Part shown: positions 49,101 to 60,100 of the stretch, in pieces
How the letters are laid out: each line of letters opens with the position of its first letter
Numbering within the stretch: the stretch's first letter is position 1
Source of the DNA: Henckelia pumila
Lineage: Eukaryota > Streptophyta > Magnoliopsida > Lamiales > Gesneriaceae
Reading direction: 5' to 3'
DNA: 64,000 nt
Assembly (NCBI RefSeq): GCF_033568475.1
Contig: NC_133121.1
Span: forward strand, 248,001 to 312,000
The notes under the pieces: model-generated
Database searches by the model: none
What the model saw: only the letters and a program-made list of their open reading frames with translations
Told to the model about the DNA's origin: nothing
Made by a program: the position numbers and the translations under genes

Positions 49101-52100
49101 TGAATTATTGTTAATTTTTCACTAAAAGGTGATTTAGTTTTTTTATCCAATAGGAAACGAAATTATATTAATAAAAATAAAAATGATATTAATTAGCACT
49201 CGTTCTTGGACTTTACACTTTCGTCAGGATTTGAGGGACGACGAGGTGATGCATATGAGTGTTTTGTTGGGTTAAGGGCTTTTTTCAGTAATATCTTTCT
49301 TTGAATCTTTCTTTCCAGATAATTCTTATCCCTCATGTCCTCTTTTTAATACTATTTGGAAAGCGCCGATTCCGTCAAAGGCTCAAGTGTTTTTGTGGAC
49401 TGCTATGCTTGGAAAACTACTGGCTTGCAAGATGAAGCAAAAGAGGTATCCCACTTGTTCACTCGGGATCATCTGTTTTTGCATTGTTCTTTTGTTTTCT
49501 TGCTATGGAACAATGCCTTGGCGCAGTTTGATCTAGTTTGGGTTGTGATTAAATCTAGTCGGGATCTTTTAGAACTGGATTTAGGACGAGATTTGGGAAG
49601 GAAGAGCAGGATTTTTGGAATACTGTAGGTTCAGTGCATTTGCTGGTCTGTGCGGTTGGAAAGAGATAAGAGGGTTTTTGAATATCAAGAAAGACTTGGT
49701 AGTTGGTAGAAGGTTGTTGGGACAAGATAAAATTTAGGGTTCCTTGTTGGCTTCAGTCTAGCACAGAATTTAAATCTTTTGCTGTGTCTGATGTGTATAG
49801 GGATTGGAGTATTGCTTTGAGATGTTAGCTTGAGTTGCTAGTTTTAGGTTGTTTCTGTTGTATTGACCTCTGATCCACCTTTGTAATTATCCTTCGGTTT
49901 ATTACTTATTAATTTCAGTTTCCTACAAAAGAATTTCATTCTCATACTTATTCAATTCCAAAATTTATCTTGTTCATGCTATATCCGTGTACCAATCATG
50001 CCATAATGTTGTGATTCTTATGAATGGAATGAGAATTCCAGAACAATTGTAATTATAATTATTATGACTATAATATTAACAAAATTAACAACAGCAACAA
50101 TGATAATAATAATGTTAATAATAAATAAAACAATAACAACAATTATAATCATAATAATTAAACAATAATATTAATATAATGATAACAATAACCATAATAA
50201 TAATAAGAATAATAATAATGACAATAATGATCATCATCATAACGATAATATAATCACCATCATAATAATTATTATTATTATCATCGTCTTCATAATAATC
50301 ATAATGATTATAAAAATTAGTAATTACTAAGTTACAAAAAATTATTAAGTAACTAGATTTTCACTAAATACTGATTTAGTCATTAAAAATAGTCATATCC
50401 TAATCCTAACATCTACTTTGATACATCAGTTATAGACTGAAATCAAGGAAGAATAAGTGTTCCTTCTTTCTCGTTCTTTGTGACACAATCATCAAAGATG
50501 GTGCATTCTACCTTTCATTTCTTATCATCATTTTCATTCCAAAACTGATTTCATTCTTACTTTGTTACATTCCTACATATTAATCCAGTCATACGTCTCC
50601 ATAGCCATCTAAGGCAGCAGTTTACACATTGTTAAAGAAGACAACCACTATGGAACGCTGGAATCAAAAACTATTGGTTCCTATCAGCTAAGACATATTC
50701 TGGTCCAAAGGGAAGTACCTGTCATTTGTTAACCGTGTTTAAATTGTTGTCAGAATAATATGCTTAGCTGCCAAATTATAAAGGTGGTAGTGCCTCGAGA
50801 TTCTATGCTTTCAATGGAATTACTATTCTTTTTCGGTATACTAAGGCAAAAAAACCTAAAGGAGAATTATAAAATGATGCTGCAACCAAGAGAACATATA
50901 TTAAAATGAATAGAGTATCGTGAAACACTGAAACTTATGCACTGACCAGATATATCACACAAATGTGTTGCATACCATAGTGACACCAAGATATGATAGG
51001 TTCAACAGTTTAAAAATCAGCTTATTCTGTTCCTGTAATGGCAGGAAATTATCACTTCAACAATAATGGTCCTTCAGTCGTAATTAATTCCAACCATACA
51101 AGTCCTCTTTCATGCAAGAAAAAAGTAAGAAAAATACATTGAGAACTGATGTTACGATACAAGTATATTTCGAATAGAAAATATTTTGCTTGTATATATT
51201 ACCTTCTCATAGCCGATTTGATTTCTATTCACATGATATTGAAGGTGGACATCCCCTGGAGTTTGATTGATTCTGTCATCCTTATCCAGTTCCTTAAATA
51301 TCTCAAGCAATCGAGTGTATCTATGACAATCAATAGCTCTAAGCAGCAACATCTCAACATCAATGCAACTTTGATCAAGAGAAAAGTCTGCTTCCTTGCC
51401 AGTTAGAGGATCGATCACAAATACACTGTGCAGACATTTAATCTGCAAATCAGGACCAGGTTCGATTTTCAAGAACGGGCATGTTCCGGCATCAGATGTT
51501 CCACAGTTTTTATCAAGATCTAACCAGTATATAACTTTCAAGCCAGGAGTGCGTAAACCAGCCGCATCAGCTTCTCCATCTAGAGTGATCTGAGAGGAGG
51601 TGGCACTCCCTCCCTGTCCAAAAGTACCATCAGATATGAGCTCAAAGCGAATTGCATCTTTCCATCGGCCTTGCCGAAGTGTTTGCACTTGCCTTATAAC
51701 AGTGTCCATAACGAGAGCAACACAGAGCTCGTGAAGAATTGAATATAATGTTGAGAATGGATTTTCTGTTGCAGCCATTCTGCGTTCCAAATCAGCTCCA
51801 AGGGCGTGCCGGCGTGATTCCTCCAGCTTCACAACCCCACTTCTCTCGCCAACAAGAAGCTCCAAATGCAAAATCCTCCACATTGACAAGTGCCCCCGAT
51901 AACCAAGTGTTACAAGGACTTTAAATTCACCATCAACACAAAACAAGGCAACACCATCAGAGACCTTGACTTTGGTGATTTCTTTAGGAACTGAAATCTC
52001 TAACAACTTAGACCTGACAAGCATATCGAGTTTCTTCAGTGCTGCAGCTTGCTGATCCTCGTTCAATGTGCTCTGAGTACCCATATCTTCTACACATTTT

Positions 52101-53360
52101 GGTAAACGCTGATAGGTTCCGGTGAGAAGAACCTCAACGGCGGAGGGTATATCATAAATTGGAGCACGAGCTTGTTGAAGCCCCTCGTGCATGAAAAACA
52201 GTGAATCAGCAGCTTGAGTAAAGCAAGTATCATGACTTGACAAAGTTGATGCAAGTTGTTGACAATATTGTATCAAAGGAATCTGCATTGCACAGAAGAA
52301 CAATTACATAAAGAAAAGTTTTTTCATTGGAATAAAAGAAACACAAATATCAGAAACTGAACGGAAAAAAGGATTTGTAAACAATTTTACATTTTAATAA
52401 AAAGGCTTGGAAATTCAAGAATGTATCACAAGAAGAGTATCTATGATCAGATGACCATATAGCACATGTTTCAAATATAATATAATACAATCTTGTTTCC
52501 TATCGAAAAGAAAAAGGATTACCATATAGCACCGCTACTTGAACTGAGGAAAGGAGTAGACACCATTAATTATGGGGAACAAATTTAACTCGAGTTTCAT
52601 ATCAGTAAAATAATAAGAGGACTTCTAGCGAAAAAAGATGTCGAGGTTATGAACCAAGCACAGTCCCAAGAATAAATATGTTCTTCGTAAAAATAATAAT
52701 AATAATAATTAAAAAGTGCACCTTGAGTGGCCGCCAAAGTCTCCTTGCTGTGTTATTAAATATAAAATTTCAAAAATACCCACAACTTTTATGTCTTTGG
52801 CCAAAAAGCCATCCCTTATGTATGCTTCCCAGTTTCCCTCGTTGAGGCACTCATCCATTTCAACAATTTTCTCATAAAAAACAAAGATAAGTTCTCTCCC
52901 TTGTCTTGCTTTAATATAATTTCTCCATATCCTAACTCCTAATTGATAATTGGGAGATATTTTAAATTTCCATTAGTTGAGTTTTTTTTATTCTCATTTT
53001 CTCTTTTTCTTTCTATCAGTGCCAGTTATCTATTTATGTATTGATGATGATGCATTAATTAACTTAAGTCATTACGCACTAACCTGCTTTGAACAGGATA
53101 TGTTGCCAAAGAATCTCGAGTTTGAAGTTTATTATCGCTTGAGATTCATGCGGATTTAAAAGTCCTCCTTGATTAGTCGTAAAGATTTTTTTTATAAGAA
53201 ACAAGATCATATTATATTATATTATATATATATAGAGTACTTTTCAACTGCCCAACCATTCCTGCCCAACTCGTCCCCGAACAAAATTCGTATCACTAAA
53301 ATCCACCACCGGATTTTAGTTGTCGGGATGAGTTGGGCATCATTGGTTGGGCAACTGAAA

Positions 53361-53396
<36 letters not shown>

Positions 53397-54305
53397 TTCT
53401 TTTATGGTGCCCAACTCTATATGCCCAACTCTATGCCCACCATGTACAATATGTGATAAGTCAACTCATCAATTGTGTTGGTCAACTCACATATTGTACA
53501 TGGTGGACATGGAGTTGGGCATATGAGTTGGGCACCATAAAAGAACTCTATATATATATATATATATAAATCATGTAATAATTAAAACGGATAAGATATC
53601 CGCACACGGATAAGCTCCAATCTCTAACTAAGTCGTAAAGCTAATTAAAGAAAATATTCATACTCGGAATCCAGTTTTTTTCCTAATAGTAAAAGTGAAT
53701 CAGTGATCTTTTCATTTTATAATATTTTATATTAAACAAAATTGCTTATGAATTTTTTCAACCCATCCAAAAGTTTTTCATTACCATTCTTATTGCTTGC
53801 CTACTGTTTGCTAACTTCTTTTACTTTTACCACTGCGGTTATTCACCCTTCTTTCATAAGAGAGAGTCATCAATTGCATCCCATCGTATACCCACTGTAT
53901 TCTAAAGCTCATTCTTTCTTCAATGATACAAGTTCCCCAGACCAAGACCAAGACTGCCCATTTCTCGGAAATTTGCCAGAGGTTTAAGGGAGAGTGAACA
54001 CGAATTCAATCGAACTATTAAAAAATTATAAAGAAATTGCATATCTTCAACACGAATGTATAAAAAAACTCATGAACTGAGTCCGTAAGAACAACCTGTT
54101 GGCACCACTTGGATAGGACATTGAGACGAAGCATTCGCTGCTGCGTTTTAACAATGTATTTGAGGATCATTATCTTCTTCTCGGAGTCAGAGAGCTCCGA
54201 GGATTTAGACTTATCCACCAATTCCTTGAGCGACATGTACGATTCCTCGGCAGCGCGTCCAACCAGCGAGGCGAAATCTACCGTCTCTTGCCCCATCTCC
54301 GCCAT
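40147..54305 (-). CDS. MED14: Mediator complex subunit 14 (MED14 / STRUWWELPETER)
   Basis: Architectural subunit of Mediator, linking the head, middle and tail modules to RNA polymerase II in the nucleus; plant mutants have cell-number defects. Eight minus-strand exons: 54305-54096, 52282-51203, 47644-47547, 46448-46274, 45083-44204, 44104-43092, 42603-41525, 40927-40147; 5316 nt, about 1771 aa, close to the roughly 1700 aa of other plants. All junctions are in frame with GT-AG. The conserved MED14 N-terminal domain spans exons 1-2 (VDFASLVGRAAEESYMSLKE, LQQARAPIYDIPSAVEVLLT, YQRLPKCVED). Later blocks include RVRAYGSSYFTLGINIRNGR, EEALNQGSMTAA, LLDCIRLTAGPLNALAAATR and GGYVFAVSVHRVQLLLQV. An alanine run lies in exon 7. 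Introns 1 (1.8 kb) and 2 (3.6 kb) carry mobile elements. A downstream duplicated segment might include alternative ends. Confidence 0.93.
45248..45950. mobile_element. Possible MITE in MED14 intron 4
   Basis: Left end 'gtggttgtttaaagcccaa' and the inverse of the right end ('gtagttatcaaaggctgca') are related, and both are followed by 'aggcac'/'aggcgc'-rich words. No clear target duplication. Resembles dispersed 'aggcgc' repeats of plants; class uncertain. Confidence 0.35.
47915..48750 (-). mobile_element. LINE zf-RVT copy in MED14 intron 2
   Basis: Tail at 47915-48000 with poly(T), 'tataggaaacgataata' and the hairpin word near 47985-48000. Minus-strand zf-RVT remnants continue: [36 protein letters not shown], and upstream [11 protein letters not shown]. 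5'-truncated and in more than one frame. Confidence 0.75.
49137..49937 (+). mobile_element. LINE zf-RVT fragment with a head-on LINE tail
   Basis: 49137-49185 is a minus-oriented LINE tail (poly(T), 'ataggaaacgaaattatatta'). From about 49195 the plus strand carries a decayed zf-RVT region ([19 protein letters not shown]-like, WKTTGLQD frames) ending near 49830, then 'tgacctctgatccacc' and a short tail. The two orientations meet head to head. Confidence 0.6.
50040..50345. repeat. AAT/ATC-type low-complexity tract
   Basis: Three hundred bases of imperfect AAT, ATA and ATC repeats in MED14 intron 2, part of the putative TIR element. Confidence 0.85.
53235..53362. mobile_element. Hairpin MITE A in TA repeat
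   Basis: Imperfect palindrome. The left arm 'caactgcccaaccattcct' and 'gcccaactcgtccc' pair with 'gggatgagttgggcat' and 'ggttgggcaactg' on the right. TA runs on both sides hide any target duplication. Confidence 0.65.
53393..53549. mobile_element. Hairpin MITE B in TA repeat
   Basis: Nearly perfect 157-bp palindrome, from AGAGTTCTTTTATGGTGCCC to its inverse, arms about 65 nt. It shares the 'gcccaactc' words and the 'agagt.ctttt' end with MITE A, so the two are one family. Flanked by (TA)n on both sides like the rice Micron type. Confidence 0.75.
53742..53987 (+). CDS. Candidate secreted peptide ORF in MED14 intron 1
   Basis: An 81-codon frame antisense to MED14 intron 1. MLMNFFNPSKSFSLPFLLLA begins a signal-peptide-like N-terminus (basic residue, then a hydrophobic run to about residue 31). 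A mature part of about 50 residues follows, rich in H, S, P and D, with an NDT glycosylation sequon and a single cysteine near the end (DQDQDCPFLGNLPEV). A TATA-like 'tattttatatt' lies about 20 bp upstream. I know no family for it; it could equally be a chance frame or the 5' scrap of a captured gene. Confidence 0.25.
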   Translation: MLMNFFNPSKSFSLPFLLLAYCLLTSFTFTTAVIHPSFIRESHQLHPIVYPLYSKAHSFFNDTSSPDQDQDCPFLGNLPEV

Positions 54306-56455
54306 CGAAATGTATTCTTCAACTACGCGATCGAATTCATTTTCCCATCGGAGTTAGGGTTTTTCCAGGTTGTGGAACTTGAACCTCTGTGACGTTTGGC
54401 CGGTTGGTTTTTATTCGGTTTCCGTGAGCAAGAAAACGACGGCTCCTTAAATATATAGAAAATAAATAAATAAATAAATAAATTTTCAGTATATATATTT
54501 TTTCTCATTTGTATACATTGTAATAAAATTAAATTAATTGCATAAAAACTATTATAATAAACAATATATATTTTTCAGGGCATATGTTTAAGAGAAATCG
54601 TAAATAAATACATAGTTTGGGATAGTTTGAAGAAATGAAAAATAAATACAAGATTCCTTTCTCTTTTTATCTTTGTATTAATTCTATTCATTTATTTTTG
54701 TGAAATTAAATTAAATATATTTTCATTCTATTTTGTTTAAATGTCATCATTTTTTACTCATTGATTATGTTGTGCATATTTTCTTTTGTGTTATTTCGAT
54801 TATTGATACCCAAACCAAATTAACCCAGTTTAATCAAATTAATTAATTAATATATATGTGGTAGCGCGGGAGGGATCTTTCCTTCGAGGAGGTCTGAATT
54901 TTGTTTTGCTAAAAATCTAAACGATAAAAATTATCAAGAGGATTTTCTTAAAATTAAATACTAAGAAAATAAAGATTAAATTCTAACAAACTAATCAGCA
55001 TGCAATCAAAATTGAAATGACTTTGCTAATGGTCGGCTCCACCATTGGAATTTTATAACATGATCATGGATGCAATCAAAATTGAAATTGAATTCCTATA
55101 TTGTGTTATTCTTATCTTGGTTAAATAAAAATACATGTTTTAATTACCCCTTATCAATTAAACAATATAATGTAAACTATAAAGATTGAATTTAATTATG
55201 ACATAAAAAAACTAACAAATTGAGAAAACTAAACCGCACAAACACAATGTGTTTTCATTGAAATATAGTTGATTGTTTTTCGTTTCACATATGAGAGCTC
55301 TTGAACTATAAGTTGTCATGACTGCTACACAAAGCATTTAGATCCACAGCTCCAATTGCTGCAACCTGGTAATATTACACGAATAATTAATGTTGCGGTC
55401 TCTCACGATGAACTTTGGCGCTTATATTTGGATGCTACTTTTCCTCAGTAATATGCAGGCTGGATTCTTCATATGGAAACTGGTTTGCCCATACTCGTGG
55501 TGTCCAAGAAATCTGGTGCTCAGGTTAAGTCAGCCACAAGTGGATCTTGTGTGGAACAGTCGAAGATGATGAAGCTGAGGGGGGAACTGAAACATATCAA
55601 AATATGGGAAGAGTCAATGCTAACCCGAAAAGTAACATCAATGGCCCAAAAATCACTTGATTATAGCATATGGGCACAGCCTATACGCTAGCATCGACTC
55701 TTCCCAGTTTGCAGACTAAATGCGTGTAAGAAGGTCAGCCTAATCTTTTAGTGACATGATGGTTTTCTTAAAACACTGAAGTTGAAAAGTACTTTACTTG
55801 GCTATTTTCCTTTCAGCGCTTCATTCGACACGGGGTGGATTAATTTGAAAACTCTCCATCCATTCAGAAAACACCCAAGCGATATTGTAATATATGTTTC
55901 GATCATATTCTTTACCAACCGTATCTTACTGTGTTTGATGATTAATCGAAAAGAAAACATTATTAAGAAAATAGCAATCTTTTCTGTTTCATTCAGTATC
56001 AATCACTTAATTAATTCTATGTTGGATTGACGCGATAGCGGACTTTAGTATTTGTTCTTGTCCAAGACAGCTATTTTGCATAAGCGGTAAAGTTTAGTGT
56101 TTTCTCACTCACTATGTAGTGTTTTTAATTTGTATATTTTGAGCTATTGTTTTGCATTTTGTCACGTATTTGTGGATTTACAAATGGTGAATACAGATCC
56201 GAACCTAGTTAGCTTATTTATTTCTTGTTTTTGCAGATCCAAGTAGCAAATTCCTTGTGGTTAAGGAAAAACAAAAAGTACTGTATTTGTTGCATTTAAT
56301 GTTGTGAGTCCTAATCAAGGTCTGTGAAATAATATAATATCTAAAAGATGTTTGTTTGTTTAATTTCTCTCTGTATGAAAGAAAATACAAAGATGATTGA
56401 TTGTTGGGGATTGCAAAGAAAGAAACAGAAGAGAAAACACATAAGAAACTGAGAT
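54306..56455. other. Intergenic DNA between MED14 and the acidic-protein gene
   Basis: Holds the MED14 promoter at its left and the 3' end of the acidic-protein gene at its right. Apart from the possible fragment at 55340-55700 I recognise nothing; much of 54440-55250 is AT-rich. Confidence 0.5.
55340..55700 (+). pseudogene. Unidentified coding-like fragment
   Basis: One plus-strand frame reads LDPQLQLLQPGNITRIINVA and DELWRLYLDATFPQ, then a stop, then YAGWILHMETGLPILVVSKK and on to SIWAQPIR with a second stop at about 55691. The residue usage looks protein-like and the two pieces share one frame, which suggests a decayed gene piece with an in-frame stop. I cannot name the family. Confidence 0.3.
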
Positions 56456-56758
56456 TTACTGTTGCTTCTTTGACTTTTTGTTAACGGGAGGGGGAGGGGT
56501 GGTGTTGTCTTCATCTTCATCTTCATCTTCATCATCATCATCATCATCATTATCATTATCATTATCATCATCATCGTCAGGAAGATCGTCTTTATGTTTG
56601 GTGATGAAGTCGTTGAGTATGGTCATGGAGCGTTCCTTGATGGAAACCAAGTGATCGGAGACGAGTCCTCCCCCTGTGTTGGCCTCAGCAAAGTATGTCT
56701 CTGACCCCAGCTCTAATTTCACTTGAACTGGAACTGCAACTGCAACTGGAGCTTCCAT
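56456..56758 (-). CDS. Small acidic protein, GON7-like architecture
   Basis: Single-exon gene, 100 aa. Residues 10-30 form a predicted beta hairpin (VQVKLELGSETYFAEANTGGG), residues 31-55 a helix (LVSDHLVSIKERSMTILNDF). Residues 56-84 are almost only D, E and N, and the end is a basic PPPPVNKKSKKQQ. The (GAT/GAC/GAA) stretch is a repeat-prone coding tract. I recall related short plant proteins of unknown function. The layout beta hairpin, helix, acidic tail recalls the KEOPS subunit GON7, but sequence likeness is too slight to claim it. It starts 438 bp from the FRS3-like start in divergent orientation, so the two may share a promoter. Confidence 0.7.
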   Translation of the reverse strand: MEAPVAVAVPVQVKLELGSETYFAEANTGGGLVSDHLVSIKERSMTILNDFITKHKDDLPDDDDDNDNDNDDDDDDEDEDEDEDNTTPPPPVNKKSKKQQ

Positions 56759-57196
56759 CTGGAGACGAATGAATGAATACCCTCCGATTTCGATCGCCGC
56801 AATAATAATAAGGGTTTCTATCTTTGTGTCATTCTTTCATATTTTGCTTGCTAAGCCCAACCAAATTGGCCCAAACCCTTTTTTCGAAAAAAAAAATTAT
56901 TAAATAAATAAATAAAGTAATGTACTGCCAAGTGCCAACCAGGCAACGAGGAAGGGAGCTTTAACAAAAATAGAATGTATATTCTTTCTTTCTTCTTCTT
57001 CCTTCAAAAACCAAAAAAAAAAAAAAAAAAAGAAAAAAGTTGGATGAAGAAAAAGAAATAGCTACAATTAACACGGGCCAACACGACGCGTTTGCCTTTT
57101 GAAAAAAAATGATTGGAACTCTGCCAGCCACTATTTTCAATTCGACCATTCCAAGGTTTATTTGAATTAGTATTTTGGGGTTTGATTTTTCGTTTC
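56759..57196. promoter_or_regulatory. Divergent promoter interval
   Basis: 438 bp between the start codons of the acidic-protein gene (-) and the FRS3-like gene (+). It must hold both 5' leaders and promoters. It includes poly(A) and TTC/CTT-rich tracts around 56978-57030. No specific factor site can be named with confidence. Confidence 0.5.
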
Positions 57197-60100
57197 ATGG
57201 ATTCCCAAGTGGTTGAGGTAGAGTATGAGCATCAAAATGAGAAACCGTATGTTGGAATGGAATTTAATTCAGAAGAATCTGCCAAGAACTGTTATGATGC
57301 TTATGCTAGGCGAGTTGGTTTCAGCTCACACGTGGGTCAATACACTCGTACTAAGCCTGATGGCCCAATCGTTTCTTGGGAGTTCGCCTGTTCTAGGGAG
57401 ATTTTCAAACGAAAGAATGTTGAGAGCTGCAATGCTATGCTCTCTATAAAGAAAAAGGATCCAGACAAGTGGGTAGTGGCAAATTTTGTCGAGGACCATA
57501 ATCATTCTACCATCACTCCCACCAAGGTGCATCATCTTCGCCCTCGCAGGCATTTTACTGCAACTAAAAACACTATGCTCCAGACCCCAAATGATGCTGT
57601 CCGTGGAAACCATTTCTTTTGTCAACCAAATCTTCTTCACTCTGTAGAGACAAGAAATCCATCCGCGCCTGTTGCATCTTCTACAGAAACTATCAATACT
57701 GTCCCCCTGATGCCACTGCATTTTATCCGACCTTCTAGCCGAAGAACTTTTGGAAAAGATGCCCAGAATCTTCTTACCTATTTCAGGACAATCCAGGTCC
57801 AAAACCCGGGTTTCTATTATGCCATACAGCTTGATGTTGACAATCGATTGAGCAACGTTTTCTGGGCTGATGCCCGATCAAGGATGGCTTATAGCCACTT
57901 TGGTGATGCTGTTGTTTTTGACACCATGTATAGACCAAAACAGTTTCAAGTTCCTCTTGCTCCCTTCACTGGAGTGAACCATCATGGACAGATGGTATTG
58001 TTTGGCTGTGCGTTGCTTATGGACGAGTCAGACGCATCATTTGCATGGGTTTTCAAAACCTGGCTTTCTGCCATGAATAACAGACCTCCTGTTTCCATCA
58101 CGACTGACCAAGATAGGGCTATCAAGGCTGCAGTCCATCAGGTATTCCCAGAAACTCGACACTGCATTTGCAAGTGGCACATTTTACGAGAAGGCCAAGA
58201 AAGGTTGGCTCATACATGTATCGCTCATCCTTCCTTTTATGGAGAGTTCTATAGCTGCATCAATTTTTGTGAGACAATTGAGGATTTCGAGACAACGTGG
58301 AGTTCTATCCTCGATAGATACAATCTTTGGAAAAGTGATTGGCTTCAAGCTGTATATAATGCCAGGAAGCAATGGGCTCCTGTCTATTTTCGCAACACCT
58401 TTTTTGCTGCACTTTCAGCAAATCACGGAGTTAGGTCCTTTTTTGATGGGTATGTGAACCAGCAGAGCACCATTCCCTTGTTCTTTAAACAGTACGAACG
58501 AGCTTTGGAGAAAGCATTAGAAAGTGAAATAGAGGCAGATTATGATACAATATGCACCACACCAGTACTAAAGACACCATCACCAATGGAACAACAGGCG
58601 GTTAATTTATATACAAAAAAGGTTTTTGCGAAGTTTCAAGAAGAACTGGTTGAAACTTTTGTATACACCGCAAATAAGATTGACGGAAATGGTACCGTAA
58701 GTAGATTTAGGGTGGCAAAATATGAACATGACCACAAAGAGTATATAGTGACGCTAGATGTTTCGGAAATGAATGCATGTTGTAGCTGTCAGATGTTTGA
58801 GTATTCAGGGGTTCTATGCAGACACATATTAACTGTCTTTACTGTAACAAATGTTCTTACCATTCCCTCACATTATATATTAAAGAGGTGGACGCAGAAT
58901 GCAAGAGCTGTCCTTTTAAATGTGCAAGAAGCAGCTGTACAACCTATTGACGCTTTAACATCGCGATTCAACAGCATTTGCCTTGAAGCATTAAAATTTG
59001 CGGAAGAAGGAGCTGTTGCTTCCGAGACTTTCAAAGAAGCCATGGAATGTCTACGAGATGGTGCGAGGAAGATTGCAATGGTGAAGAAAAATGTCGCCAG
59101 AATCAAACCTCCTATCTCTCAGGAGAGTGGAAGTTTCCTGGACAATGATATCAACAAAGCATCTTCATTAACTTCTGACACCATCCCATCGTTATGGCCT
59201 TGGCAAGATGCTACGCAAAATCACTTCAATCTCAATGATGCTGGAGTAAATGTTGCTGACTTGAATCAGCCAACTATGGCACCTGTAGTCATCAACCGTG
59301 ATGTTGCCCTTGCTGATAATATGGTATGGAAATATGGACAGCAGATTATTGGCTTTCTTTTCTTTTCTTTCTTTCTTTTTAAACATGTTTCAAGTTTTGC
59401 TCTTTTATTTTGATTATTGGTCACTGCAGAATAGATAGAATTATGAACTTAACGGACATGACTGTTATGGTTACTCCTAACCACCATTTTCTTTATTGTG
59501 GTAGGTTGTTCTCACTTGTTTTAAGTCCATTAAATGGGTTGTAGAGAATATTAATCCAGCCAGTAAAGCGGCTGTTATTAATTTGAAGGTGTGTGCTTTA
59601 TTCACACATATGTATTTTTTTATTCAACTGTTACCTGTTTTATCATGACGGTGATGCATGAGCGGAAAATTAGTCATTTCTGGTCTGGTCAAGAGCTTCA
59701 ACTTTGTCATTCTCCATCATGAGAACATATATTTTACTTTCTATTTACATGTCTGAAAACTTAGCAAGAGCGCTGCCACGGTGCTTGCATGTATGAATGT
59801 TGGTTATATACTCTTTTCTTTTCTCAAGGCAGCTTCAAGATTATGGCAAGGCTCCATCAGGAGAAACAGAGGTGCAGTTTAGGGTTACAAGAGTCACACT
59901 GGAGCCAATGCTGAAATCCATGACTTACATAAGTCAACAGCTTTTAACACCTGCCAACAGAGTTGCTGTTATCAATCTAAAGGTGAAATGGTGAATTATT
60001 TATTTGGGAGCAATTTTATCCTTTGGAAAGGAAATTATTATAAAAAACAATCTATTTGATATTTTCTTTCAATCATTATTTGGCCTGTTGCCATGGTTCA

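Larger units (their letters stand above)
48850..50591. mobile_element. TIR element carrying nested LINE sequence
   Basis: The ends TGACTGGTATAAGGAATG and, inverted, TGACTGGATTAATATGTAGG flanked by TA (48848-48849, 50592-50593) suggest a DNA element of about 950 bp when the LINE block at 49137-49937 is removed. The interior is rich in 'ggaatg'/'cattcc' words on the left and AAT-type low complexity on the right (50040-50345). The ends are short, so the call is moderate. Confidence 0.45.
53187..53660 (-). mobile_element. LINE tail split by two hairpin MITEs
   Basis: Poly(T) and 'ataagaaacaagatcat' at 53187-53215 and the hairpin word 'acggataagatatccgc' plus 'aagctccaatctctaacta' at 53588-53625 are parts of one LINE 3' tail. 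The 300 bp between them is a TA-rich stretch holding the two palindromic elements below. Confidence 0.65.

Noticed and set aside
50040-50345. Minisatellite or CRISPR-like array
   Set aside because: Only imperfect triplet low complexity; no regular repeat-spacer structure, and the genome is a plant.
57113-57196. Upstream in-frame extension of the FRS3-like ORF (MELCQPLFS...)
   Set aside because: The added residues are hydrophobic and unlike FAR1-family N-termini; [14 protein letters not shown] at 57197 fits the family and looks like the true start.
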